This document shows positions 7,983 to 17,078 of a stretch of 64,000 bases of DNA, piece by piece. The first letter of the stretch is position 1. Each line of letters opens with the position of its first letter. The notes below the pieces were generated by a model. That model did not search any database. It was not told where the DNA came from and saw nothing but the letters and a program-made list of their open reading frames with translations. The DNA is from Dokdonia pacifica (GTDB lineage: Bacteria; Bacteroidota; Bacteroidia; Flavobacteriales; Flavobacteriaceae): contig NZ_FZNY01000001.1 of assembly GCF_900188275.1 (NCBI RefSeq), positions 992,001-1,056,000 on the forward strand, written 5' to 3'. Position numbers and translations under genes: made by a program.

Positions 7983-10900
7983 TTAATCCTCTACAAACAG
8001 GTAATTCAACTTTAAATTATTAAAATCTGTATTAAATTGTGCTACCTCAGCATCTAGCATTGTATCAAATGCTTCAAGTTGTTTTGTGATAGCTGCAGAA
8101 AGTTCATTCTTAACAGCAATATCTTGATCGGTAGGTCCAAAATCACCCATTCCTACAAGACTATTTAAGTGCCCTAATTTATTAGTTAACTTAATCGGGA
8201 AATTTAAAGGATCTTGACCTGAACGATTTTTGGTTTGATATAACTCTTTCTCTATTTTACTAAACGCTTCTTGCATTGTTTTTGCTTTCTCACGCAAATC
8301 AGCCGTACGACTATCATCTTTATATTGAGCTTCAAATGCTTTTAGTTGTGCATTCATTTTTCTGATTTTCTTAATGCTCTGATGCGCACGATCAACCGTT
8401 TTATTGACATCACTTATAAAATCATATTGTCGTTGCATATCAGCAACCGTAGCTTCTGCATTTGGATTTGGTCTGATCACAAATGCTTGCGTTTGTTCTT
8501 CTCCATTTACATTCATCACCACTTTATAATTTCCTGGAACAGCTTTAGGCCCATCAAGACTTGCCCACCAAAGAATCATTCCTTTCAATCTTTCTGCACC
8601 GTCTGTACGGGTGTTCCAAGAAAATAAATTCCCTCCTTTTTTTGCTTTAAGTTTATCTTTTTTCTCTTTGGCTCCTGTGCTAAATGATTGTATAGTATCA
8701 CCAGCTACCGTCATATACGTAAGTGAAATCGTATCTTTTTTGGCATCATACTCTTTTAAGTTAAAATACGTCATTACACCACTTGGATGATTGGTTCCGG
8801 TAGTAAGGCTTCCTGTACGACTACCTCCTCCCATACGATAGGTGTCCTTGGGTTTAAATAAATAGTTCGCTTTCGCGAAAGCAGACTGATGCAGCATCCC
8901 CAAGTCATCAATAATCCATAAACTACGTCCTTGTGTAGCTACAATAAGATTATTGTCTTTAATCGTAAGATCAGTAATTGGAACAATTGGAAGGTTTAAC
9001 TGAAATGACTTCCAGTTCTTTCCATCGTCAAAACTAATATACATTCCTGTTTCAGTTCCCGCATATAGCAATCCTTTTTGTTTCGGATCTTCACGTACTA
9101 CGCGCGTAAAATGCTCTGCTGGAATTCCGTTAGTAATTTTCTTCCAGGTCTTTCCATAATCTGTAGTTTTATATAAATACGGAGCAAAATCACCAGATTT
9201 ATAACGTGTTCCAGCAATATACGCAGTACCTTCATCAAAGGCACTAGGCTCTACACTATTAATCATCATCCACTCTGGCATTCCTTTTGGGGTTACATTA
9301 TCCCAAGTTTCTCCACCATTACGACTTACATGCACTAAGCCATCATCACTTCCTACCCAAAGTAATCCTTCTTTAAGTGGAGACTCGGCCGCAGCAAAAA
9401 TGGTACAGTAATATTCTACAGAGGTATTATCTTGAGTAATGGGTCCTCCAGAAGATTTCATTTTTTCTGGATCATTACGGGTTAAATCTGGGCTAATTAC
9501 TTTCCAACTTTGCCCTTCATTTTCAGTGACGTGTACATTTTGTGAAAAGGTGTACATACGATTAGGATTGTGCTTACTAAAAATAATAGGGAAATTCCAT
9601 TGGAAGCGGTATTTCATATCTTCTACGCCATGTCCCATTGGGTTATCTGGCCATACAGAAATAGAACGCACGGTGTTTTTCTCATGGTTTACTCTCGTTA
9701 AGAAACCATCATAACTTCCTCCATATACAATCTCATTATTTTTTGGATCTACTGCAATATGAGCACTCTCACCTCCTGCTGTACTTTCCCAATCGTCTTC
9801 AGAGATACTAAACCCTTCTGTTCTATGCGGAATACGGATGGTACTATTATCCTGTTGTGCTACATAAATACGATATGGAAATGCATTATCTGTTGTGACT
9901 CTATAAAACTGGGAAGTTGGCTGATTTAAATAAGTACTCCAACTACGTCCTCCATCATATGTAACCTGAGCTCCTCCATCATCTCCTATTATCATACGAT
10001 TAGGATCTTCTGGAGCAATCCATAAATCGTGATGATCACCATGTGGTGCATTATACGTACTAAAGGATTTTCCTCCATCGGTAGATTTATGGTAGCGTAC
10101 GTTTAATACATATACTGTATTTTCATCTTTAGTATCTGCATATAAACGTGTATAATACCATGCTCGCTGGCGTAATTTACGCTCTGAATTTATTTTAGAC
10201 CAGTTCATCCCACCATCTTTCGAAGTATAGAGTCCTCCTTCTTTTTCATTTTCTACCATGGCATACAAACGGTTGCTATTTACAGGAGATACGGTAATAC
10301 CCATAATTCCTAAAATTCCTTTGGCAAAACCATCATTTGTAGATAGTTCTGTCCAAGTCTCACCTTCATCTGTACTTTTCCAAAGCGCCGATCCATCTCC
10401 ACCAGAGCTTAAACTATACGGTGTACGTCTCGCATTCCAAGTAGTGGCATATAATACTCTATAATTATTAGGATCTATAATTAAATCTACAACACCTGCA
10501 TTGGCATTGCTAAACAGGGTTTGTCTCCATGTTTTTCCTCCATCAATACTTTTATAGACTCCACGTTCTTGTGTGGGTTTATAGATATTTCCTAGCACTC
10601 CTGCATATACGATATCAGGATTGGTAGGGTGTACTCGAATACGAGGTACATGACGACTATTTTTAAGTCCCATCTGACTCCATGTTTGTCCTGCGTCTAC
10701 AGTTTTCCAGATACCATATCCAGATGACACATTACCACGGAGGGTTTTTTCTCCTCCTCCTACATAAATTACATTAGGGTCGCTTTTAGAAACCTCAACA
10801 GCTCCAATACTTCCTCCAAAGAAACCATCAGAGATGTTTTCCCATTCTTTTCCTCCATTTGTAGTGCGCCATACACCGCCGCCGGTGCTACCCATATAGA

Positions 10901-11075
10901 ATAAATCAGGTTGTCCTGGCACTCCAGTTACAGCAGCGCTTCGACCACCTCTAAAAGGACCAATTAATCGATATTCTAGGGCTTCGTACGAAGATTCGTC
11001 TGGTGTTTGTGCACTCGTTTGTAATGCCATTCCTGAGAAAATACTCAAGAAAAGGAAGAGGATGTTGGTTTTCAT
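7983..11075 (-). CDS. Large secreted BNR/VPS10-type beta-propeller protein
   Basis: A 1030-residue protein with a signal peptide (to about residue 22, ALQTSAQ). Many Asp-box or BNR motifs of the form SxDGGxTW recur through residues 50-720 (TTNGGKEW, SIDGGKTW, STDEGETW, SKDGGMNW, SRNGGETW, SFDDGKNW), which form one or two beta-propellers like those in sortilin VPS10 and sialidases. The last 300 residues are a different domain with a helical, Lys/Glu-rich stretch (QSIKKIRKMNAQLKAFEAQY). Such proteins are annotated as glycosyl hydrolases, but no catalytic residues are identifiable, so the function is open. It ends in FVED and lacks a T9SS sorting domain. Palindrome at 8871-8880, read as SAFAKAN. 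Confidence 0.75.
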   Translation of the reverse strand: MKTNILFLFLSIFSGMALQTSAQTPDESSYEALEYRLIGPFRGGRSAAVTGVPGQPDLFYMGSTGGGVWRTTNGGKEWENISDGFFGGSIGAVEVSKSDPNVIYVGGGEKTLRGNVSSGYGIWKTVDAGQTWSQMGLKNSRHVPRIRVHPTNPDIVYAGVLGNIYKPTQERGVYKSIDGGKTWRQTLFSNANAGVVDLIIDPNNYRVLYATTWNARRTPYSLSSGGDGSALWKSTDEGETWTELSTNDGFAKGILGIMGITVSPVNSNRLYAMVENEKEGGLYTSKDGGMNWSKINSERKLRQRAWYYTRLYADTKDENTVYVLNVRYHKSTDGGKSFSTYNAPHGDHHDLWIAPEDPNRMIIGDDGGAQVTYDGGRSWSTYLNQPTSQFYRVTTDNAFPYRIYVAQQDNSTIRIPHRTEGFSISEDDWESTAGGESAHIAVDPKNNEIVYGGSYDGFLTRVNHEKNTVRSISVWPDNPMGHGVEDMKYRFQWNFPIIFSKHNPNRMYTFSQNVHVTENEGQSWKVISPDLTRNDPEKMKSSGGPITQDNTSVEYYCTIFAAAESPLKEGLLWVGSDDGLVHVSRNGGETWDNVTPKGMPEWMMINSVEPSAFDEGTAYIAGTRYKSGDFAPYLYKTTDYGKTWKKITNGIPAEHFTRVVREDPKQKGLLYAGTETGMYISFDDGKNWKSFQLNLPIVPITDLTIKDNNLIVATQGRSLWIIDDLGMLHQSAFAKANYLFKPKDTYRMGGGSRTGSLTTGTNHPSGVMTYFNLKEYDAKKDTISLTYMTVAGDTIQSFSTGAKEKKDKLKAKKGGNLFSWNTRTDGAERLKGMILWWASLDGPKAVPGNYKVVMNVNGEEQTQAFVIRPNPNAEATVADMQRQYDFISDVNKTVDRAHQSIKKIRKMNAQLKAFEAQYKDDSRTADLREKAKTMQEAFSKIEKELYQTKNRSGQDPLNFPIKLTNKLGHLNSLVGMGDFGPTDQDIAVKNELSAAITKQLEAFDTMLDAEVAQFNTDFNNLKLNYLFVED

Positions 11076-11307
11076 GTGTTTGTTTTTATTGTTTTTTGAT
11101 GGTCACATGTAACTTTAGATGCTTGAAATAATTATAGTATTATATATTTATAATTATTCCCAACACGTCGGTTTCATTGAATTTTAGTTTGGTATTTCGA
11201 TAGAAATTTAAGGAATTCTTAAGAAGGAATCCTTTTTTAGGAGTTTTTTAACGTATTCCGTAAAAGAGAAATTTTGGCTATTTGAAAGGGATTGTAGCTA
11301 AGTTCGA

Positions 11308-11325
11308 TTTCGCGAAAGCGTATAC
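11308..11325. repeat. Intergenic TTTCGCGAAA palindrome, GTATAC-extended
   Basis: TTTCGCGAAAGCGTATAC lies directly after the stop codon of the minus-strand MATE gene (11327). It is one of six intergenic copies of this repeat in the window. Confidence 0.8.
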
Positions 11326-11326
11326 A

Positions 11327-12712
11327 TTATCCTTCTGCTTGGAGTGCCAGTTTAGTTTTTACTTCTTTATTTAAGAAATATCCTGTCACCATAGTAGAAA
11401 GAATATCAGCTATAGGGAATGCAATCCATACGCCCCAAACACCTAAAAACGGAGGTAATATTAGAATTAAAGGAATTAAGAAAAATCCTTGTTTTGTCAG
11501 GCTTAAAAGTAAGGCTGGCACTGCTTTTCCTATAGATTGAAAATAGGCCGAACCTATAAGTTGTACTACAATAATAGGGGTTGCTGCAAATACCCAACGT
11601 AATGCATTTGGTGTTCTTGCAAAAATCTCAGCATTATCTGCAATAGTTTGAGGATCTCCTCCTTTGTCACTTAAGAATATGGAGACAAAGAAATCTGGAA
11701 AACTCATAATAATGGCAAAAATAAGTAATGCCAGTATCCCTGCATATTTGATAGACGTATTGATGGTTTCTCGTACACGTTTGTATTTTTCTGCTCCATA
11801 ATTATACCCAGCTATAGGCATAAACCCTTGTGTCACTCCTATTACAGGAAAAAGTGCAAACATGAGCATTCTACTTATAATACCATAAGAGGCTTGGTCT
11901 AAAGCATCTCCATAGGTAATCAATACATTATTTAATAAAATTCCAAGAACACTAATGATTCCTTGACGCGCTAATGTAACACCACTCAGTCCACTAATTT
12001 CTTTGAAAATAGTAGGTTCTAGAATAAAGGAATTTAATTTAAGACGCAATTCACTTTTGGCGACAAAAAACCAAAAGATAAAACCAAAACAGATCCCGTA
12101 ACTTATAAAGGTTGCCCACGCGGCGCCTTCCATTCCATAGCCTAATACTTTAATCAAAATGTAATCCATGATAATATTACCAACCGCTGGAAGGATCATG
12201 GCATACATGGCAAATTTAGGTTTTCCTTCTGCTCGTATGACATTATTACCCATCATACACAACGCAAGCATCAAGATACCATAAAGAACAATACGGTAAT
12301 AGACAAGTGCCATTTCTTTATAGGAGTCGGCAGCGCCAAAAAATTCTATAAAATAATCCTGAAAAACAAGTCCAATAATGGCTAAAGAACCAGATATAAG
12401 TGTGGTCAATGTAATTTGATTCCCAAAAACTTTTAAGGCCTTTTTATCATCTCCTGCTCCTAAAGCTCTTGAGAGTACAGAACTACCTCCAATCCCTACA
12501 GCAAGACCAATAGCGGCAATAAAAAAAGTAAAAGGAATTACAACCGTAATGGCAGAAATTGCCTGAGGGCCAATCCATCTTCCTACAAAAATGGTATCTA
12601 CAATCATATTCAAAGACATGACTAGAATACCTATAGAAGCAGGTACTGCCTGTTTAACAAGTAGTTTTGAGATAGGTTCTGTGCCTAAGGCTGTGGAGTT
12701 TTTTTTGGACAA
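11327..12712 (-). CDS. MATE family efflux transporter
   Basis: A 461-residue polytopic membrane protein with about 12 hydrophobic segments in two repeated halves, the MATE plan. The opening PISKLLVKQAVPASIGILVMSLNMIVDTIFVGRWIGPQAISAI and the internal-repeat start GVTLARQGIISVLG support it. MATE proteins export cationic drugs or metabolites by Na+ or H+ antiport across the inner membrane. It does not share an operon with the second MATE protein at 39.4 kb, and the two sequences are only distantly alike by eye. It lies downstream of hemH on the same strand, with 67 bp between. Confidence 0.88.
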   Translation of the reverse strand: MSKKNSTALGTEPISKLLVKQAVPASIGILVMSLNMIVDTIFVGRWIGPQAISAITVVIPFTFFIAAIGLAVGIGGSSVLSRALGAGDDKKALKVFGNQITLTTLISGSLAIIGLVFQDYFIEFFGAADSYKEMALVYYRIVLYGILMLALCMMGNNVIRAEGKPKFAMYAMILPAVGNIIMDYILIKVLGYGMEGAAWATFISYGICFGFIFWFFVAKSELRLKLNSFILEPTIFKEISGLSGVTLARQGIISVLGILLNNVLITYGDALDQASYGIISRMLMFALFPVIGVTQGFMPIAGYNYGAEKYKRVRETINTSIKYAGILALLIFAIIMSFPDFFVSIFLSDKGGDPQTIADNAEIFARTPNALRWVFAATPIIVVQLIGSAYFQSIGKAVPALLLSLTKQGFFLIPLILILPPFLGVWGVWIAFPIADILSTMVTGYFLNKEVKTKLALQAEG

Positions 12713-12779
12713 AAATTATGTGTTAGCTCCCTGCAAGATGCAACCACTTTTTGAAAAAGTGTGTTAATAGAACGTGAAA

Positions 12780-13814
12780 TTAAACGACTTCTACTTTAGC
12801 TTCTTCCCACGCTGCAATCCAACCTGCAATAACGGCCGCCCAATCATCTCGATCATTTAAACATGGAATCGTTGTAAACTCTTTTCCCCCTGCTTCATGG
12901 AAAATTTCTTCCCCTTCCATCGCAATTTCTTCTAGTGTTTCCAAACAATCAGAAACAAAAGCTGGTGTAACTATTGCCATTTTTTTAAATCCTTCTTTTC
13001 CCATACGTTCTATGGTTCTATCTGTATAAGGCTGTAACCAAGGATCAAACCCTAAACGTGATTGAAAAGATGTAGAAAAAGTTCCTGGTTCTAAGTTGAG
13101 ATATTGACCTACTTTACGAGTAGTTTCATAACATTGATGACGATAGCAAAACTCATGTGCTTTTGAAGCTGCACTACAACAACTTCCGTCAATCTTACAA
13201 TGAAGCTTGGTCACATCACTTTTACGTATATGCCTTTCAGGTACTCCATGGTAACTAAATAGTAAATGCTCGTAATCTAATTCTTTAAGATGTTCTCCTA
13301 TACTTTCTGACAGTACTTTGATATAGTCATCTTTACGATAAAACGCAGGAACATCTGTGATTTTCATCGTTGGAAAATGTGTAGCTCTTAACTCTTCGGC
13401 AAGTACTAAAATGGTCTCTGTAGTTGCCATTGCAAACTGAGGGTATAATGGCAATAACATCACATCATCTACTCCTTGATCATGTAATTTTTGTAATCCT
13501 TCCTTTATAGAAGGCGTACCGTAACGCATTGCAATTTCCACAGGCAATTCTGTATGTGCTTGAACTTTCTTTTGCAGACGCTCTGTAAGAACAATAAGCG
13601 GAGATCCTTCTTCCCACCAAATCTTACTATACGCTTTAGCACTTTGTTTAGGGCGCGTATTCAAAATAATACCTTTTACTAGTAATGCGCGAGCCGCATA
13701 GGGAACATCAATTACCCGCTCGTCCATCAAAAATTCACCTAAATACTTTTTTACATCCTTAGGATCTGTACTCTTTGGAGATCCTAAATTAACGAGTAAA
13801 ACACCTTTGCTCAT
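12780..13814 (-). CDS. hemH: Ferrochelatase
   Basis: A 344-residue HemH, the last enzyme of heme synthesis, inserting Fe2+ into protoporphyrin IX at the inner face of the membrane. The start (GVLLVNLGSPKSTDPKDVKKYLGEFL) and the catalytic-histidine motif LLFSYHGVPERHI are typical; the conserved acidic metal-path residues lie in FVSDCLETLEEIAMEG. A cysteine-rich stretch (DGSCCSAASKAHEFCYRHQC) is present, as in other Bacteroidota ferrochelatases; it might bind a metal centre. It is transcribed alone, from a -7 box at 13910-13917, with a 9-bp inverted repeat in the leader. It sits close to hemA, so the first and last heme steps are neighbours. Confidence 0.95.
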   Translation of the reverse strand: MSKGVLLVNLGSPKSTDPKDVKKYLGEFLMDERVIDVPYAARALLVKGIILNTRPKQSAKAYSKIWWEEGSPLIVLTERLQKKVQAHTELPVEIAMRYGTPSIKEGLQKLHDQGVDDVMLLPLYPQFAMATTETILVLAEELRATHFPTMKITDVPAFYRKDDYIKVLSESIGEHLKELDYEHLLFSYHGVPERHIRKSDVTKLHCKIDGSCCSAASKAHEFCYRHQCYETTRKVGQYLNLEPGTFSTSFQSRLGFDPWLQPYTDRTIERMGKEGFKKMAIVTPAFVSDCLETLEEIAMEGEEIFHEAGGKEFTTIPCLNDRDDWAAVIAGWIAAWEEAKVEVV

Positions 13815-13868
13815 TGTTTTTTCTTTTATAATAGCTCTCTACGTTGTAGAAATGAATCTTATTTAAAA

Positions 13869-13898
13869 TGTCTAAACTTTATTAGTTATGTTTAGACA
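13869..13898 (-). promoter_or_regulatory. Inverted repeat in the hemH leader, candidate operator
   Basis: TGTCTAAAC at 13869-13877 and GTTTAGACA at 13890-13898 are perfectly complementary with a 12-bp spacer. The pair lies just downstream of the putative hemH -7 box and 55 bp before the start codon, so it could be a dimeric repressor site or an RNA hairpin in the leader. The binding protein is unknown. Confidence 0.4.
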
Positions 13899-13909
13899 AA
13901 ATTCGTTCG

Positions 13910-13917
13910 CAAAAATA
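13910..13917 (-). promoter_or_regulatory. Flavobacterial -7 box (TATTTTTG) for hemH
   Basis: Exact TAnnTTTG match on the minus strand, about 95 bp before the hemH ATG. I see no clear -33 TTG. Confidence 0.45.
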
Positions 13918-13969
13918 CGGAGTATCTTACAATACGTCATTATGAAACATATAAGAGTTTTTGATAGTA

Positions 13970-14740
13970 CTATTCTAAACACCATAAAAGGGCTTCTTCT
14001 AGGTGTTTTCTAAACCCTATTTCTTCATAAGATTCTTTGGTATGACCGCCTCCTGTATAAAAAGCTTTTCCTCCATCATACAAATGATACCACGCAATAG
14101 GATGGAAATCCCCATTGGTGCCACCTTCATAACTTGTTTCATCGAGTTGCAATACAGCAGTAATAGTAGGGTTTAAGTTTTTATAATTATACCACTCATC
14201 ATCTCTTGAAAACGATGATTCATAATGTTTTGTACTTCCGTGCTTGTTTATTGTTTTTTGTACTGTTGCTTTCCTAATATTGGGATTATTAGGGTGGCTT
14301 TCAAAATAGCCTCCTACTAATTTTCCATACCAAGGCCATTCATATTCGGTATCGGCAGCAGCATGTATTCCTAAATAACTTCCACCTCCTTGAATGTAGG
14401 CTTCAAACTTCTTTTGAGCTTCATTATCTAGTACATTTCCTGTAGTACTTAAAAATACAATTGCATCATATTGAGGTAAAAAAGCAGTTGAGAAATGCGT
14501 ACTATCTTCTGTGTGCTCTACCACAAAGTTGTGTGTTTTTCCAAAATCCTTGATTGTCGCGATCCCAGTTTCTATAGATTTATGACGCCACCCTAAAGTT
14601 TTAGTAAATACTAATACCTTCTTCGTTTGGGTTTGTTTTTCTGTGGCAAGGCTTGTATTTGCGGCCTCTGTATTTTTTTTCGCGCAAGCGGAAAGAAGAA
14701 TACCTATAAAAAAAGAGAGTGCTATTAATTTAATTTTCAT
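13970..14740 (-). CDS. ThuA-domain lipoprotein
   Basis: A 256-residue lipoprotein with the lipobox LLSAC at residues 15-19. Residues 42-255 form a ThuA domain, a class-I glutamine amidotransferase-like fold: VLVFTKTLGWRHKSIETGI, then GGSYLGIHAAADTEYEWPWYGKLVGGYFESHP, then FHPIAWYHLYDGGKAFYTGGGH. In Bacteroidota such proteins are linked to trehalose or other glycoside metabolism, but no reaction is established. The stop of the AraC-type regulator gene is 10 bp upstream on the same strand, so the two are probably co-transcribed. The CSACAKK text at the lipobox comes from a near-copy of the genome palindrome (CGCTTGCGCGAAA). Confidence 0.82.
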   Translation of the reverse strand: MKIKLIALSFFIGILLSACAKKNTEAANTSLATEKQTQTKKVLVFTKTLGWRHKSIETGIATIKDFGKTHNFVVEHTEDSTHFSTAFLPQYDAIVFLSTTGNVLDNEAQKKFEAYIQGGGSYLGIHAAADTEYEWPWYGKLVGGYFESHPNNPNIRKATVQKTINKHGSTKHYESSFSRDDEWYNYKNLNPTITAVLQLDETSYEGGTNGDFHPIAWYHLYDGGKAFYTGGGHTKESYEEIGFRKHLEEALLWCLE

Positions 14741-14750
14741 GTATATATGT

Positions 14751-15671
14751 TTATCCTAAAGACATTAAATATTTCTTAGGAGTGGTTCCAAACTTCTTTT
14801 TAAATCCTGCAATAAAATGACTTGAAGTACTATAGCCTACTTTAAGACCTACTTCATTGACATTATAATGACCAGAAGCAAGTAATTGCCTAGCGACTTC
14901 CATCTTGTAATCAAATAAAAAACTATACACAGAATCTCCATAAATCTGTTTAAATCCTTCTTTAAGTTTTTTAAGAGATAACCCAACTTCCAAAGAAAGT
15001 TCTGATAAGGTTGGAGGTTCTGTCATACGAGCAATAATAATTTCTTTGGCTTTTTTTATTTTGGTGACATTGTCTTCATCTGCAAGAAAAGGGCATTGTG
15101 CAATGTCTGCATCTACAGGTCTATTAAAATAAAGACTCAATAATTCATACGCCTTTCCTTTAAAATACAACTCCTTAATACTAGGGTGTAAATTATAATT
15201 CATTAATTGATTCAGAACAATTGCCATACTAGGGGTTACAATTCCATCTTTATAATATTTACGATCCTTATTTTCTTCACTTAAAAAAGTAATATAATTT
15301 GCTTCGCGCGAAAAAAGACTATGAAATTTTTTGATCGAAACCAAAATAGAAACAACCCACGTATCAGGTTGTAATTGTAAATTCATAGGTAAATCTCGCT
15401 GTGGATTATATAGTAATAATGATTGATCTTCTGGCATAGGTAAACGATACGCACCATTATTAAATGTAAAAACAGATTGTCCTTTTAAACAAAAATGAAA
15501 TTGAATAATACTACTATCTACTTCTCGAACTATTTGCCTATTGAAATCTAGCATATTAGAAAATGCCAGCACAGAAAACCCTGGTTCTAATATGGTTTCA
15601 GTTTCCAAACCTTGAGCGACACTTTTAGGATCTGTTTGAAGAGTCATAGTTACTGTTTTATTTAGAATCAT
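14751..15671 (-). CDS. AraC-family transcriptional regulator
   Basis: A 306-residue regulator. The N-terminal 190 residues are a cupin-like sensor part; the C-terminal 100 residues are two helix-turn-helix motifs (LSELSLEVGLSLKKLKEGFKQIYG and VNEVGLKVGYSTSSHFIAGFKKKFG) ending in TPKKYLM, the classic AraC signature. It is divergent from hemA, with 156 bp between, and the same arrangement is common around heme genes in Flavobacteriaceae. That makes heme-gene control a reasonable inference, but the ligand is not known. A small inverted repeat, CGATAT-GCAA-ATATCG (15681-15696), stands just before its start and could be an autoregulatory site. Confidence 0.88.
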   Translation of the reverse strand: MILNKTVTMTLQTDPKSVAQGLETETILEPGFSVLAFSNMLDFNRQIVREVDSSIIQFHFCLKGQSVFTFNNGAYRLPMPEDQSLLLYNPQRDLPMNLQLQPDTWVVSILVSIKKFHSLFSREANYITFLSEENKDRKYYKDGIVTPSMAIVLNQLMNYNLHPSIKELYFKGKAYELLSLYFNRPVDADIAQCPFLADEDNVTKIKKAKEIIIARMTEPPTLSELSLEVGLSLKKLKEGFKQIYGDSVYSFLFDYKMEVARQLLASGHYNVNEVGLKVGYSTSSHFIAGFKKKFGTTPKKYLMSLG

Positions 15672-15680
15672 TCTAATTAA

Positions 15681-15696
15681 CGATATGCAAATATCG
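15681..15696. promoter_or_regulatory. Short inverted repeat upstream of the AraC-type gene
   Basis: CGATAT, 4-nt spacer, ATATCG, located 10 bp before the regulator start codon in the divergent hemA interval. A possible binding site only; short AT-rich dyads arise often by chance. Confidence 0.25.
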
Positions 15697-15812
15697 CTTA
15701 TAGCACCACTAAAATAAGGTGTTTTAAGTAAATCTGCACGTAGAAATACCCGAATTTGCGCAATTCGACAATTTTGGAACGTCTAGCGTTATTTTTTTTC
15801 GACTAAGGAAGA

Positions 15813-15820
15813 TATTTTTG
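15813..15820 (+). promoter_or_regulatory. Flavobacterial -7 box (TATTTTTG) for hemA
   Basis: Exact TAnnTTTG match ending 7 bp before the hemA ATG. Transcription would begin close to the start codon, giving a leaderless or nearly leaderless message. Confidence 0.5.
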
Positions 15821-15827
15821 CGCCACT

Positions 15828-17078
15828 ATGAACGTTTTAGGGTCATCAGAATTTTATGTCATCGGACTTAGCTATAAAAAAGCTGATGCCGAAGTACGTG
15901 GACATTTTAGTGTTTCTGAAGAAGCACAGGAACAAATCCTATCAAATGCAAAAGCATCTGGGGTAGAAGCACTCACTGTAATCTCTACCTGTAACAGAAC
16001 TGAACTGTATGGTTTTGCACAAAACCCTTCACAATTAATACAACTCCTTTGTAAGTATACACAAGGTAATGTAGAAGAGTTTGAAAAAGTATCCTACATC
16101 CATGAAAGTGATGATGCTATTCAGCATTTATTTAAAGTAGGAACAGGTCTTGACAGCCAAATACTAGGAGATTTTGAAATCATAGGACAGCTAAAGGTTG
16201 GGTTTAAAAAAGCAAAAACACATGATTTAGTCAATCCATTTATGGAACGATTAATTAATAGTGTGATTCAGGCCAGTAAGCGCATTAAGACAGAAACAGA
16301 AATTTCTTCGGGAGCTACTTCAGTAAGCTTTGCTGCTGTACAATATATCATGGCTCGCGTGCCTTATGTTTCTGAGAAAAACATTTTACTTTTCGGAACT
16401 GGAAAAATAGGACGTAACACTTGTGAAAATCTTATTAAGCATACTAAAAATGAACACATCACACTCATAAATCGCACCAAAGAAAAAGCGCAGAAAATAG
16501 CAGGAAAATTCAATTTACTTGTGAAGGATTATGCAGATATTCAAAGTGAGATTTCACAAACAGATGTATTAGTTGTTGCTACCGGAGCCCAAAATCCTAC
16601 CATTACTAAAGAGCTTATTTATACTAAAAAACCATTACTTATACTTGATTTATCTATTCCAAAAAATGTAGCAAGTAATGTCACAGATTTAGAAAACGTA
16701 ACACTTATTCATCTAGATCAACTTTCTAAAATGACAGATGACACATTAAAGCGTCGTCAACAATACATTCCTAAAGCAGAGGCTATTATAGCACAAATCA
16801 CAAAAGAATTTAAAGCTTGGTTATCTACAAGAGCATTTGCCCCTACGATTCAAGCATTAAAATCAAAATTGAATGATATAAGTGCTTTAGAGCTAAATAA
16901 TCACCGTAAGAAAATAGACAGCTTCAATGAAGATCAAGCACATTTAATTTCTGATCGCCTTATCCAGAAGATCACTAATAGATTTGCAAATCATTTACGT
17001 AATGCTAATGGCACTACAGAACAAAGCATTGAACTTATAAAAGCTATTTTTGAACTAGAACAATCAGACAGTGAATAG
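15828..17078 (+). CDS. hemA: Glutamyl-tRNA reductase
   Basis: A 416-residue HemA, which reduces glutamyl-tRNA to glutamate-1-semialdehyde with NADPH and commits carbon to tetrapyrroles by the C5 route. The catalytic cysteine lies in TVISTCNRTELYGF; the activator loop LGDFEIIGQLKVGFKKA and the NADPH-binding FGTGKIGRNTCENL follow; a helical dimerisation domain fills the last 100 residues (STRAFAPTIQALK). It opens the main heme operon; the hemC GTG start overlaps its stop by 8 bp, implying coupled translation. hemL, the next enzyme, is not in the window. Confidence 0.97.
   Translation: MNVLGSSEFYVIGLSYKKADAEVRGHFSVSEEAQEQILSNAKASGVEALTVISTCNRTELYGFAQNPSQLIQLLCKYTQGNVEEFEKVSYIHESDDAIQHLFKVGTGLDSQILGDFEIIGQLKVGFKKAKTHDLVNPFMERLINSVIQASKRIKTETEISSGATSVSFAAVQYIMARVPYVSEKNILLFGTGKIGRNTCENLIKHTKNEHITLINRTKEKAQKIAGKFNLLVKDYADIQSEISQTDVLVVATGAQNPTITKELIYTKKPLLILDLSIPKNVASNVTDLENVTLIHLDQLSKMTDDTLKRRQQYIPKAEAIIAQITKEFKAWLSTRAFAPTIQALKSKLNDISALELNNHRKKIDSFNEDQAHLISDRLIQKITNRFANHLRNANGTTEQSIELIKAIFELEQSDSE

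Noticed and set aside
8346-10464. Plus-strand open frames opposite the BNR gene
   Set aside because: They are antisense shadows of a long real gene, with no start signal or recognisable domain.
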